A stretch of 64,000 nt of DNA from Caproiciproducens sp. NJN-50 (GCF_004103755.1 NZ_CP035283.1:992001-1056000), one strand, 5' to 3'; shown: positions 52,355 through 61,890, numbered from the stretch's first letter. A program made the numbers and translations. The notes: generated by a model from the sequence alone, not told the origin.

Positions 52355-53890
52355 ATGCCGGAACAATCTTCGCAAACGGTTTTCCACTCGGTGTCCTGCC
52401 GCCCGTTCGACGGCGGCGGGGAAGGGGATGTCCTGCTGTCCGGCGCGCTGGAAAAGGCGTTTTCCGACGGCCTGGCGAAGGGCCTGGCCCGCGGGGTCGA
52501 AAACGGCCGCGTCGTCCGGGCCCGTTACAAGATCGGCGGCGGGGAGTTCCGCTGGCGCAAAACCTCCGGCAGGACGGTGGTTCAGGAATCCTTCCGGCGT
52601 CCGGACGGCTTCCGGCTGATTACCCGGAACCTGTCTGGCGCGATCCTGTCCGAGGCGGCCTACGGCAGGGACCTCGGCTGGCTGCGCTCCGCGTATTTCA
52701 CGGCGGACACGGGCCGCCCGGAGGTGCTTCTGCGTCCGGACGGAGACGGGCTTGAGCTGCTGGAATTCGACGCCGGAACAGGCCGCTATCGCAGGGAAAA
52801 GCTGCTTTCCTGCCCGGTGCGGCCCGGAACGGCGGCGCAGAGCTATGTCAACAGCGCGGCCGGAGGCGAGCCGAGGGTGCTGGCGCGCACCGGCGGGGGC
52901 CTTTTCTGTTACTGTGGGCCCGCGGAGCGGGAGAAGCGCCTTGCCCTTTTCCGCCGGCTGGAGGAGAACGGGGGCGTCCCGGACCCGGACTGGACGGATA
53001 CCGGAGGGGACGCGCGGCTCGAATTTTCCTACATACGCAACGACGGCTCCGAATCCCGGCGGCAGGAAGCCGGGAAGGAAGAACCGGAGGCTGTCCCCGC
53101 CTTTGCGGCGGGCGCGGTCCTCGGCGCGTCCGTGCGGGCTTCGGAGGACCTGGATTCGTCGGATTACGCGGTCGACCGGGAGATCTTTTCCGTCGAGCCG
53201 GCCGATCCCCGGCCGATCCCGAATCCCGTTCCGGCGCCGAAGCCCGGCCCCATCCCGAATCCGGCCCCGGCCCCGAGTCCCGCGCCCGTCAAATACAGCG
53301 TGGCCGCCAAGGGCCTCGGCGGAAAAGTGATCCACGCAAGGGAGCTGGACCGCAAATCCGCCCGCATCGAGCCGCTGTTCGGCGAGGGCCTCATCCCCGC
53401 AAAGCGCATCGTCGTCAGCGAAGAGGAGAGCTATCTGTATTTCGGTTCGCTGATCGGCGGCCTGAGGCAGGGGCAGGGCCGCACGCAGATGGAAAACGGC
53501 CATACCGCCTACGAGGGCGGATACCTCGGCGACAAGCGCGACGGCTTCGGCGTGTATTATTATCAATCCGGAAAGCTGTGCTACGCCGGGAATTGGAAAC
53601 GGAATCTGCGCGACGGCATGGGCGTCGCGTTCGGCTCCTCGGACGGCTCCGTCTTCATCGGCCGCTGGAAGGACGGCATCCCCACGGGACGCGGCTCCGC
53701 GTTCGACATGGACGGCAACCTGCTCTACACCGGCGAGTGGAAGGACGGGAAACCCCATGGAACAGGGACCGAGTACCGGGGCGGGCAGGTCGTGCGCTCC
53801 GGACAGTGGCGCGGCGGCAGGTTCGATTCCGGATGGAGCCGCAGGGAACCGGATTCCCCCGGAGAGGAGCAAACGGGTGCGGTGGATTGA
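52355..53890 (+). CDS. MORN-repeat protein with unknown N-terminal domain (511 aa)
   Basis: AAAGGAG lies upstream of ATG 52355. Residues 1-225 are a domain I do not recognise (beta-rich, ARYKIGGGEFRWRKTSGRT). Residues 285-310 are a Pro repeat PIPNPVPAPKPGPIPNPAPA. Residues 355-490 contain about five MORN units (YEGGYLGDKRDGFGVYYYQ, YAGNWKRNLRDGMGVAFG, FIGRWKDGIPTGRGSAF, YTGEWKDGKPHGTG). MORN repeats often mediate lipid or protein contacts. No signal peptide or membrane segment. It is very GC-rich against its flanks and overlaps the next gene by about 14 bases. Confidence 0.8.
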   Translation: MPEQSSQTVFHSVSCRPFDGGGEGDVLLSGALEKAFSDGLAKGLARGVENGRVVRARYKIGGGEFRWRKTSGRTVVQESFRRPDGFRLITRNLSGAILSEAAYGRDLGWLRSAYFTADTGRPEVLLRPDGDGLELLEFDAGTGRYRREKLLSCPVRPGTAAQSYVNSAAGGEPRVLARTGGGLFCYCGPAEREKRLALFRRLEENGGVPDPDWTDTGGDARLEFSYIRNDGSESRRQEAGKEEPEAVPAFAAGAVLGASVRASEDLDSSDYAVDREIFSVEPADPRPIPNPVPAPKPGPIPNPAPAPSPAPVKYSVAAKGLGGKVIHARELDRKSARIEPLFGEGLIPAKRIVVSEEESYLYFGSLIGGLRQGQGRTQMENGHTAYEGGYLGDKRDGFGVYYYQSGKLCYAGNWKRNLRDGMGVAFGSSDGSVFIGRWKDGIPTGRGSAFDMDGNLLYTGEWKDGKPHGTGTEYRGGQVVRSGQWRGGRFDSGWSRREPDSPGEEQTGAVD

Positions 53891-55187
53891 CCTGCACGAC
53901 GTCGGCTGGGGGGAATGCATCGTTCTGGGCGGGGACCGGGGCGGCATCCTGATGGTGGACTGCGGCAGCAGCAACCTCCGGCTGGGCGAGGACGGGCCGG
54001 GATTCTACGAATATGTGACGGATTCGATCATCCCCCGGTATTTTGAAGCGGAGAACCGGTCCTTTTTTCTGACCCACTGCCACCGCGACCACCTGTGCGG
54101 CCTGTGGCGGATTCTGGAAACAGCGCCGGGCTATTTCGGCTCGCTGTATCTTCCGGTCCCTCCGTGCGGCGAAGACGGGCGGCCTCTTCTGCTGGAATTC
54201 GCCCTCGACGTCTCCGTGTTCTTGAGCCGCCTGACCGGTTACGCGCAGGTCAATGCGGCCGTTCTGACCCTTTTTACGCGCGCCGCGCGGCTTGCGGGGG
54301 CCGGGGCCGTCTTCCCGGTGCGGGAGGGGGACGGATTCCTTTTCGACGGGACGGAGTACGAGGTGATCTGGCCGCCGGAGACCGGCTTTCCCTATCCGGG
54401 GGAGCTTTCCGCCGCCGTGGAGGAGATCGACGCGATGCTCTCCGCCCCGCTCCTTCCGCCGTGCGCGCGGGAGTTCCTGGGGCTGCGGGAGCGATTCTGC
54501 GCCGCCTACCGGCTGATGGTCTCCTCCGCTCCCGTGCGGGAGGAGGAAGCCGAGGAGACGCGGGAACTGTACGAGCGGATCCGGGCGCTGGTCCCGGACC
54601 TCCTTCTGCTGCCGTGCGCGGGGGCGGCGGCGGACCTGCTGGCCGCCGGAAAAACGCGGGAGGCGTACTCCGGGGCGCTGAACGCCGCGTGCGCGGTGTT
54701 TCAGAACGTGCGTCGGGGCGGGCCGGGGCAGGACGACATCCTGATGACGGGGGACGCGACGCCGGAAAGCCTCCTTGCGGCCTCCGCGCGGATGTACGAC
54801 GGGTACGCCGTGCTGAAAGCCCCGCATCACGGCACGGCGGGGTATTTCTTTCCGCTTGAGGTCGCGGCGGACCATATTCTCATCAGCAACGGCCCGTATC
54901 AGGGCGGCGGCGAAATCGCCTCCCGCTACGCGGAGCTGCCCGCCGTGCGCCACTGCACGGGGAACGCGGCCTGTTCCTATTTGAAAGAGCACGGCTCCTG
55001 CTGCAACCGTCTGGCCCTGTGCGGGCTGCCCTCCGGCGGGGCGGTCCTGCCCGTCCGGTGCCCCGCGGCGTCCCGTTCCGGCGCGGCGGCTCCCTGCCGC
55101 GTCCGCGTCCTTTCCGGGAAGAAAAACGCCTCCTGCCTCTGCGATGCCGTCCGATCAAAAAATTTTATGGCTCCGGCTGAATTTTGA
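53877..55187 (+). CDS. Metallo-beta-lactamase-fold hydrolase (436 aa)
   Basis: GTG 53877 is chosen: it begins VRWIDLHDVGWGECIVLGG, overlaps the MORN stop and follows GGAGAGGAG. The MBL signature THCHRDHLCGLW (residues 75-86) supplies His/Asp ligands; DCGSSNLRLG precedes it; later ILMTGDATPESLL and VLKAPHHGTAGYFF supply the remaining ligands, as in ComEC/Rec2-type MBL domains. A roughly 130-residue helical insert (residues 120-260) separates them. The last 60 residues are Cys-rich. Substrate unknown. Co-transcription with the MORN gene suggests a joint role. Confidence 0.8.
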   Translation: MRWIDLHDVGWGECIVLGGDRGGILMVDCGSSNLRLGEDGPGFYEYVTDSIIPRYFEAENRSFFLTHCHRDHLCGLWRILETAPGYFGSLYLPVPPCGEDGRPLLLEFALDVSVFLSRLTGYAQVNAAVLTLFTRAARLAGAGAVFPVREGDGFLFDGTEYEVIWPPETGFPYPGELSAAVEEIDAMLSAPLLPPCAREFLGLRERFCAAYRLMVSSAPVREEEAEETRELYERIRALVPDLLLLPCAGAAADLLAAGKTREAYSGALNAACAVFQNVRRGGPGQDDILMTGDATPESLLAASARMYDGYAVLKAPHHGTAGYFFPLEVAADHILISNGPYQGGGEIASRYAELPAVRHCTGNAACSYLKEHGSCCNRLALCGLPSGGAVLPVRCPAASRSGAAAPCRVRVLSGKKNASCLCDAVRSKNFMAPAEF

Positions 55188-55367
55188 TATGAAATACGGA
55201 ATAAATTTCCTCTTTCGGGACTTGCTGGGACCGCTTGTTTCCCATAGCTGGAAGATCCCGCCGCGGCCTTTCCAAATTCTTCCGAAGAAATTGAAGAATT
55301 TGGCTTGAAATCTGTAAAAATTATCGTTCATGGGCAAATTTTATTCAAAAATATATCCACAATGTAC

Positions 55368-55396
55368 TTGACATTAAGTGCCAAATATCTTATAAT
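55368..55396 (+). promoter_or_regulatory. Consensus promoter of the surface-protein gene
   Basis: TTGACA (55368-55373), exactly 17 bases, TATAAT (55391-55396): a perfect match, fitting a highly expressed surface protein. Confidence 0.9.
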
Positions 55397-55402
55397 CCAA
55401 TT

Positions 55403-55570
55403 AAACATATGAGCGGTGTCCGCAACCGCTGCGTTCAGGCGCGCTGTGGGGCGCGGGGGCGCGGGCGTCGTTTTCAGCCGGAGGACTTGCACCCTTCGGC
55501 CAAGATGTATGTTAAAATTCTCATAGCACACGCAAATGCACAACGAACTATTTTAAGGAGGACAAAAAGG
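55403..55570 (+). promoter_or_regulatory. Long structured 5' leader
   Basis: About 168 bases between promoter and ATG. AGCGGT/ACCGCT hairpin near the 5' end, a GC-rich block (GCGCGGGGGCGCGGGCG), GCCG/CGGC around 55478-55499, then AAGGAGG at 55553. Likely stabilises the mRNA; no riboswitch class recognised. Confidence 0.5.
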
Positions 55571-58500
55571 ATGAAAAAATTCAGAGGAAAAGCTCTGGCA
55601 GCTCTGCTTTCATTAGCACTGATTGCTTCCAGCTTTCCGGTCACCCTCGCATCCGCTTCCACGAAGCATGCGACCGGCGTTCTGACCGACGACCCGGATA
55701 ACGACGAGTTCTGGCTGGTCAACGGCGGAGACAAAGACGAGAGAAGCGTCACGAATTTCCAGGACTACATTTATGTGAACGGTGCCGCTCCGCTGGAGAC
55801 CGCCGATCATCAGGATGTGGATGATCCGGAAGTTTATTCGATCTCCCATGTTTCCGGCGACAAGCTGGTTTCCTGGGATATCGGTGACGACGATGATGAT
55901 GACGACAGCGGCGAGGTAAAGCTGAGCCTTCGCAAGAGCGATTCCGAGGGTGACGAAGTCATCGCGGTTCTGTACAAGGGTACTTATACGGACGACGACG
56001 ACAACGAAGTTTCTGTGACGGCCAGCACGCAGATCACGATTCACGCGGTGGATGAGAATTCCACGGTGATTGGCGATGCCGGTGACATGGATGGAGATTA
56101 TTTCGCTGATGATGGCGCTATGGTAGTCGGCACGGATTCGCCTGAACTTGACGGCGACGATGACGATGACGACAACTTCGCGGAGATCGCCACGGCCGCC
56201 AACGACTACAAAGCTGTTTCCGTTTTTAAAGCGGAAAAAAATGCTGACAGTTGTTTGGCTCAGTGGAAAGCTGTTCCGACGGTTTCCGAAAATGCTCTCG
56301 AAGATGAAGATGACTTCATAGATCAGAGCCCCAATGACATTTATTATGTTTTGGAGTCCAGCAATGATGATGATCTTGATGTTACTTCCAACGGCGTAAG
56401 CCTGATTGACGGCGGAAAGAGCGGCTTGACTGCTTCGGCTACGACATCAAGTAAGGTAGTCGATTTTACGAACGACACTTCCAACACCTATTATGCCAAA
56501 GAAGCAGGCGCATCGAGTGCAACAACGATTACTGCTAAGGCTGGTACAACGGCAGGATCGGGAATGGTAACTGTTTCAAATATTGGCGATTCGGTTAAGG
56601 TTTACTCTGACAGTGCCTGCGAAAATCTGGTGGCTACTTATGTTTACAGAGCACCGCTGACGTCTGTCGCTACGTCTGCCTCTCTTGACAGCGATAGTGG
56701 AACCCTTCCGAGTGACTTGACGTTGGGTGCAATTTCAACGACAGCCACATTTACAAATGCTAGTTCGACAACAGCTTATAACTACTATATAGGCGATGCG
56801 TTGCCTGCAAGTGGTAATGCGACAGGATCAATTGCGGTAAGCGATGATACAACAACTTCTACAATGGATGATGGCGATAAGTTGTTTATTTTAGCAGCTG
56901 CTGATGTCACGTGGACTTCTACGCCTACTCCCCTAGTTACGTATACCTACAATGCGGCCGCTACCGCAGGTGATACTGGTTTCTCGCAGTTTGTTTACGC
57001 GACGGTGAAAAATGACGCGGGCACCGCGAACATCACCCTGAAGGGTAAAGTGACCGACGCTCAGGAAGACAATGTTGCCGATGACGATGACATTAAATCC
57101 AAGGTGAAGATCGAAAAGAAAGCTTACGCAAACGATACTCTTGCTTCCGACGACGCGTCTTATACCATTTACAAAGACAGCGATAACGACTACCAGCTTT
57201 CTTACAAAGCGGATTCCAGCACTGCCGCGGCTACAACGGAAATTGACAGCGGCTTCGTTGTGAAATTCGTTACAGACAATGGCAACTTTGATCTTCCGGA
57301 TGTTACTGTCAACGATGACGCAAGTCTTGACGGTATTAAGGGGTATGTCGGCAAGCTGACGATTGATGACGCGAAGAAGGTCGGTACGGTTGACCTGAAA
57401 AAGGGCGATGTCAGCGTCGAGGATTCCGATGTCAAGGTTGACAGCATTACCACAAAGAATAACGCGGTAGTTTCGATTGACGCGGACAACGATGTGGGTG
57501 CGATTACAATTAAAGACGATGATGCGGGCGACAGCAGCGTAAGTATGACGTCCGGCTCCGCAACAAGCATTACAAGCAAAGGTACGGTTGATCTTGAGGG
57601 CACGGAAGACGACGAGCCGATTTCTGTCGGTACGGTTAAGGCCCAGAAGATTTCCATTGACAGCGACGACGGCGCTGTTACCGTAAACAGCATTGTTTCC
57701 TCCGCGCCGACCGATGACGAGGGCGGATGCACGATCGAACTGTTCGGCGATCAGTCGACCATTAAAGCGATTGATTTTGCCGGCTACGGTGTCGACATGC
57801 AGGCTGAGGATTTCCAGGGCGAGATTCCTGCTCCTGAGAATGCGACGGCTGACGACGCGATCTTTGAGACAACCGACGAGGACGACGATATCACTTTCAC
57901 CGGCGATGTTGACATCAATGCGGTGACGATTGAAGACGACAGCAAGGTCGTGTTTAACGGCAAGCTTAGTGTTGATGATCTCGACGGTTCCGGTACAATG
58001 TACATCGGCGCGAACAAGCTCTATGTGGGCGACGATGCTTCCGGTGTCCTGGTTAAGGTTACAGACAATACGATTACGGCTGGCAGCACGATCTTTACTG
58101 CGGCTACCGATACGGTTGATGATGATGACCTCGACTTCTACGGTTTCACCGTTAAATGCAACGAAGGCAAATCCACGGATACGTTTGTGGTTGACCAGCT
58201 CCAGTTTGCTGGCCTTGCGATGAACAAGACTTCCGACAAGATCGTTCTGAACGAGAGCGCGACCTACACGGCTACCGCTTATGCTCCTGGCACCTCTCTG
58301 CCGGAAGGCTACAGCATTGAATTTGACATTGACGACAACAGCGGCGTGTTTGAGCTGACCGATAACGGCAACGGCACCGCGACTGTAAAGTGTGTTGATT
58401 TCGACGATGTGTTCTCCGACGAAAACAAAGCGACCCTTGAGGCTTATGTGGTTGACGAAGACGGCGACGAGGACGAAGATTACGGCATGGCTGAATGCAA

Positions 58501-59008
58501 CCTGACCGCTCTGAAGACCCCGGAAAAGACCTTCACTTCCGATACCAACAATGACTTTACCCTTGCTTCTGGCGCGACTTACCAGTTCAAGATTACGGAT
58601 GCGTCCGCTGCTCCGGTTATGACCGCCGGTACCGCTGGTGTTGTTGACATTGCCAATGTTGGCAAGTCCGGCAACGACTACTTCATCAAGGTTACCGCGA
58701 AGGGTGCGGCTAACGCAAAGACTGGTATCTATGTAAACGGCACAAAACTTCTCGTGATTACGGTTGGCGGAGTTGTTTGCGACACCACAACGGACATCAC
58801 TGTGAAGAAGGGTGCTTCCTATCAGTATAAAGTTACAGCTTCCGCTGCTCCGACCTTTGGCTTTGGCACTGCCGGCGTGTTTACTTCTCAGCTGGTAAGC
58901 CACAGCGGCAACAATTACTTCTACAAAGTTACGGCTGTCGGCGCTGCCGGTGCTTCCACCGGTGTCTATGTCAATGGCCAGAAGGTTAACGTTGCTAAGG
59001 TTGGTTAA
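55571..59008 (+). CDS. Large Asp-rich exported surface (S-layer-like) protein, 1145 aa
   Basis: ATG 55571 follows TAAGGAGGACAAAAAGG. Residues 1-30 are a signal peptide (KALAALLSLALIASSFPVTL, then ASAS). The mature protein is strongly acidic with several Asp runs (GDDDDDDDSG, DDDDDDNFAE), suited to calcium binding. The middle, about residues 215-475, is Ser/Thr-rich with different codon use; residues 580-830 are repetitive beta sequence (VDSITTKNNAVVSIDADNDV). The C-terminus has two repeats of about 75 residues (ASGATYQFKIT, then SGNDYFIKVTAKGAANAKTG; KKGASYQYKVT, then SGNNYFYKVTAVGAAGASTG). No SLH domain, LPXTG or membrane anchor, so attachment may use the end repeats. S-layer role is inferred. 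Confidence 0.75.
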   Translation: MKKFRGKALAALLSLALIASSFPVTLASASTKHATGVLTDDPDNDEFWLVNGGDKDERSVTNFQDYIYVNGAAPLETADHQDVDDPEVYSISHVSGDKLVSWDIGDDDDDDDSGEVKLSLRKSDSEGDEVIAVLYKGTYTDDDDNEVSVTASTQITIHAVDENSTVIGDAGDMDGDYFADDGAMVVGTDSPELDGDDDDDDNFAEIATAANDYKAVSVFKAEKNADSCLAQWKAVPTVSENALEDEDDFIDQSPNDIYYVLESSNDDDLDVTSNGVSLIDGGKSGLTASATTSSKVVDFTNDTSNTYYAKEAGASSATTITAKAGTTAGSGMVTVSNIGDSVKVYSDSACENLVATYVYRAPLTSVATSASLDSDSGTLPSDLTLGAISTTATFTNASSTTAYNYYIGDALPASGNATGSIAVSDDTTTSTMDDGDKLFILAAADVTWTSTPTPLVTYTYNAAATAGDTGFSQFVYATVKNDAGTANITLKGKVTDAQEDNVADDDDIKSKVKIEKKAYANDTLASDDASYTIYKDSDNDYQLSYKADSSTAAATTEIDSGFVVKFVTDNGNFDLPDVTVNDDASLDGIKGYVGKLTIDDAKKVGTVDLKKGDVSVEDSDVKVDSITTKNNAVVSIDADNDVGAITIKDDDAGDSSVSMTSGSATSITSKGTVDLEGTEDDEPISVGTVKAQKISIDSDDGAVTVNSIVSSAPTDDEGGCTIELFGDQSTIKAIDFAGYGVDMQAEDFQGEIPAPENATADDAIFETTDEDDDITFTGDVDINAVTIEDDSKVVFNGKLSVDDLDGSGTMYIGANKLYVGDDASGVLVKVTDNTITAGSTIFTAATDTVDDDDLDFYGFTVKCNEGKSTDTFVVDQLQFAGLAMNKTSDKIVLNESATYTATAYAPGTSLPEGYSIEFDIDDNSGVFELTDNGNGTATVKCVDFDDVFSDENKATLEAYVVDEDGDEDEDYGMAECNLTALKTPEKTFTSDTNNDFTLASGATYQFKITDASAAPVMTAGTAGVVDIANVGKSGNDYFIKVTAKGAANAKTGIYVNGTKLLVITVGGVVCDTTTDITVKKGASYQYKVTASAAPTFGFGTAGVFTSQLVSHSGNNYFYKVTAVGAAGASTGVYVNGQKVNVAKVG

Positions 59009-59067
59009 GCGAAACCCCCTAGACAAAACAATTACTGACTCAACAAATTAGTAAGTTGTATTTGCGT

Positions 59068-59104
59068 GGCGGCGGTTTGGGTGAGAACTCAGGCCGCCGC
59101 TTTG
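59068..59104 (+). terminator. Terminator of the surface-protein gene
   Basis: GGCGGC near 59068 pairs with GCCGCC near 59093 around a longer loop, followed by TTTGT. Confidence 0.6.
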
Positions 59105-59192
59105 TGCGAATCATATGGGAAGAGTAGTTGAAAAGGGCCGCCGGGTCCCCGGCAGCGCATTTTGAAAGGGATGCACCGGGCGGCTGATGCGG

Positions 59193-59233
59193 GAGAACGC
59201 AAAGAAACATCTTTGCGTTCTCTTGCTTTTTTT
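59193..59233 (+). terminator. Strong intrinsic terminator in front of the MBOAT gene
   Basis: GAGAACGCAAAG-aaacat-CTTTGCGTTCTC perfect 12-bp stem, then TTGCTTTTTTT. It ends 60 bases before the MBOAT start, with no good promoter recognised between. Confidence 0.85.
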
Positions 59234-59292
59234 CGTCCATTCTTTTACAATAGGAATCGGAAGAATAATCGGGGGAAAGGACCAGGAAACAT

Positions 59293-60684
59293 ATGATATT
59301 CAGCAGCCTCTTTTTTATTTTTATCTTTCTTCCGGTTTCGCTGGCGGCGTATTATCTGCTGCCGCGCAAGTGGAGAAACCTCTGCCTTTTTGCTTTCAGC
59401 CTTGTCTTCTACGCCTGGGGCGAGCCGGTTTATGTGTTCCTGATGCTGTTTACCGCCGTCTTCGATTACGCGGTCGGGGCGCTGCTGGAGCGCTTTTCCG
59501 GCCGGCCGGCCCTGCGCCGCGCCGTGCTGGTTTTCGGCATTTGCGTGAACCTGGGGATGCTGGCCTGGTTTAAATACGCGGCGCTGTTTGTTTCCACGGC
59601 CAACTCGATTTTTTCCCTGTCGCTGCCGGTTCCCGCCGCCGCGCTGCCGATCGGCATTTCGTTCTATACCTTTGAGTCCATTTCTTATTCCGTCGACATT
59701 TACCGCGGCGAGGCGCGCGCGCAGGGGAACCTGGTCGACTTCGGCACTTATATTTCATTTTTTCCCCATCTGATTTCCGGGCCGATCATCCAGTATAAAG
59801 AGATGCGGGCCCAGCTGCGGGGAAGGGCGGAATCGATGGAGCATGTGACGGAAGGCGCGCTGCGCTTTCTTCACGGCCTGTTCAAAAAAGTGCTGCTTGC
59901 GAACAATCTTGCGCTCATCGCGGACAAAGTGCAGTATTTCGGCAATCCCACGGCGCTGAGCGCATGGCTTGGCGCGCTTGCCTTCACTTTTCAGATTTAC
60001 TTTGATTTTTCCGGCTATACCGATATGGCGATCGGGCTTGGCCGGATGTTCGGTTTTGTCCTGCCGGAAAATTTCAACATGCCTTACAGCGCGCAGAGCG
60101 CCTCCGATTTCTGGCGGCGTTGGCATATGACGCTGGGCCGCTGGTTTCGCGACTATTTGTATATTCCGCTCGGCGGCAATCGGTGCTCCACTGTCAGGCT
60201 TGTCCGCAACCTGGCGGTTGTCTGGGTGCTGACGGGCTTTTGGCACGGCTCCAGTTGGAATTTCGCGGTTTGGGGCGCATACTGGGGCTTCCTGATTATC
60301 TGTGAGAAATTATTTTTGCAGAAGTGGCTGGACCGGATCCCGGTATTCTTTCGCTGGCTGTACGCGTTTTTGGCCGCGGTTGTCGGCTGGGTGTTTTTTT
60401 CCTATACGGATATTCAGAAAGCCTGTGGCGTTGTGGCCGCGATGTTTGGGTTTTCCGGCGGTTCCGACGCCCTGGGAGTCTACACGCTGATGACCGGTAT
60501 GCCGATTCTGCTGCTTGCCGCGCTGTTCTGCACGCCTTATCCGGCAAAGCTGATCCGGTGGCTCGACCAAAAGGGGAGAGGCGGGCTTGTGGTCCGCTGC
60601 GCCGGCATGACAATACTCTTTCTATTTTCGATTGCCGCGCTTGTTGACAATTCCTATAACCCGTTTTTGTATTTTCGTTTCTGA
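59293..60684 (+). CDS. MBOAT-family membrane O-acyltransferase (AlgI-like), 463 aa
   Basis: ATG 59293 with AAAGGA upstream. About ten membrane segments. Family landmarks: FYAWGEPVYVFLML near 40, FKYAALF near 95, ISFYTFESISYSVDIYRGEA near 120, FFPHLISGPIIQY, FQIYFDFSGYTDMAIGLGRMFGF near 235, SDFWRRWHMTLGRWFRDYLYIPLGGN near 270-295 and the catalytic His in LTGFWHGSSWNFAVWGAYWG near 315. It passes acyl groups across the membrane for acetylation of an extracellular polymer. Its partner gene follows 6 bases later in the next frame region. Confidence 0.93.
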   Translation: MIFSSLFFIFIFLPVSLAAYYLLPRKWRNLCLFAFSLVFYAWGEPVYVFLMLFTAVFDYAVGALLERFSGRPALRRAVLVFGICVNLGMLAWFKYAALFVSTANSIFSLSLPVPAAALPIGISFYTFESISYSVDIYRGEARAQGNLVDFGTYISFFPHLISGPIIQYKEMRAQLRGRAESMEHVTEGALRFLHGLFKKVLLANNLALIADKVQYFGNPTALSAWLGALAFTFQIYFDFSGYTDMAIGLGRMFGFVLPENFNMPYSAQSASDFWRRWHMTLGRWFRDYLYIPLGGNRCSTVRLVRNLAVVWVLTGFWHGSSWNFAVWGAYWGFLIICEKLFLQKWLDRIPVFFRWLYAFLAAVVGWVFFSYTDIQKACGVVAAMFGFSGGSDALGVYTLMTGMPILLLAALFCTPYPAKLIRWLDQKGRGGLVVRCAGMTILFLFSIAALVDNSYNPFLYFRF

Positions 60685-60714
60685 CGGGAAATGTTGATTG
60701 ACAGGGGGAAAAAG

Positions 60715-61890
60715 ATGCTCCGATTAAAAAAGTGGGCCGGTTGCCGGCCGGCCGCGTCTTCGGCGGCATTGCTGCTTGCCGGGTCGGTCCTGACGGGGTT
60801 GATTTGGCTTGCGGCGGCGCCGAAACAGGCTTTTTCCGAGAATGAGAACAGAGTTCTGGAACCCGCGCCGGTTCCGTCTGTTGACTCCATATTGAGCGGC
60901 AGCTTTATGAAATCGGCGGAAAATTATGTCGTCGATCATTTCCCGCTGCGCGACCCTTTTGTCTCATTGAATACCGCGGAACAGATTTTGCTTGGCAAAA
61001 GGGATCTTGCGGCGGATTACAGCACTGTGCCCGCGGAGGGCGGCGTTTACTTCGGCAAAGACGATCATATTTACGAAGTGCTCCTGCCGGACAAAACCGG
61101 GATTTTCCGGAACAATGCCTCCGCTCTGGCGGATTTTGCGGAAAAGTCCGGCGTTTCGCTGACCATTTTGCCGGTGCCTTCCGGCTCTCAGGAACAGCCG
61201 GAGAACCTTCCTTATTCCGCGCCGAACCATGACCAGCGGCAGGAGTATAAGGAGCTGGAGCAGGCGGTAGGGCGAAAGGCGGTGGTGGTCGATCTGTTCG
61301 ATAAGCTCAGCCTGAAAACGGGCGGCGATTATTATTTCAAGACCGATCACCATTGGAATGCCTACGGGGCTTATATCGGCTATGCGGCGCTTTCCGAGGC
61401 AATGGGGTTCCCCTGCGTGAAGCAAAGCGCGTTTGCCTACAGGGCAGTGGCACAGCCTTTTTATGGTATGCTTTATTCCAAAGCCGTCAACACATGGCAG
61501 AAGCCGGACGCATTGGTCCTCCCCTTCGTGAAAGGGAATTCGTCTGTCGTCCAGGTAACGGCGGGGAAAATACACCGGGGAATATACTGGGAGGAATATC
61601 TCGATAAAAAAGACAAATATTCAGTCTATCTCGGCGGGAATCCGTCATTGACGGTAGTGAAAAATCCGGACGCGCAGGGAGGAAAACTCCTTTTGCTGAA
61701 GGATTCCTATGCAAATTCCATGATTCCTTATCTTTCACAGAATTTTTCGGAGATTCACTTGGTTGACCTTAGATATTACAATAAGGATATTTATGAATAT
61801 ATTACACAGAATGGAATAAAACAGGTTGCGGCCGTTTATAGCATGAAACAGCTTTGTGACGTTTCCATCGCGAATAAGCTGAGGCGGTAA
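60715..61890 (+). CDS. DHHW-family (AlgX/AlgJ-like) extracytoplasmic acetyltransferase partner, 391 aa
   Basis: ATG 60715 is preferred (CAGGGGG at 6 bases); ATG 60691 is the alternative. One N-terminal membrane segment (AALLLAGSVLTGLIWLAAA), then an SGNH-like domain: NENRVLEPAPVPSVDSILSG, FFPLRDPF-type VVDHFPLRDPFVSLN, the signature YFKTDHHWNAYGAYIGY with DHHW near residue 225, and LLLKDSYANSMIPYLSQNF with the Ser. In alginate and related systems such proteins take the acyl group from the MBOAT partner and attach it to polysaccharide. The pair forms a two-gene operon. Confidence 0.9.
   Translation: MLRLKKWAGCRPAASSAALLLAGSVLTGLIWLAAAPKQAFSENENRVLEPAPVPSVDSILSGSFMKSAENYVVDHFPLRDPFVSLNTAEQILLGKRDLAADYSTVPAEGGVYFGKDDHIYEVLLPDKTGIFRNNASALADFAEKSGVSLTILPVPSGSQEQPENLPYSAPNHDQRQEYKELEQAVGRKAVVVDLFDKLSLKTGGDYYFKTDHHWNAYGAYIGYAALSEAMGFPCVKQSAFAYRAVAQPFYGMLYSKAVNTWQKPDALVLPFVKGNSSVVQVTAGKIHRGIYWEEYLDKKDKYSVYLGGNPSLTVVKNPDAQGGKLLLLKDSYANSMIPYLSQNFSEIHLVDLRYYNKDIYEYITQNGIKQVAAVYSMKQLCDVSIANKLRR

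Noticed and set aside
52355..55187. MORN/MBL operon as a natural-competence (ComEC) locus
   Set aside because: The MBL motif resembles ComEC domains, but there is no membrane channel domain and no competence gene nearby.
56933..59026. 697-codon open frame on the minus strand opposite the surface protein
   Set aside because: It is the mirror of the repetitive Asp/Thr/Val codon pattern of the plus-strand gene, which has promoter, signal peptide and ribosome site.
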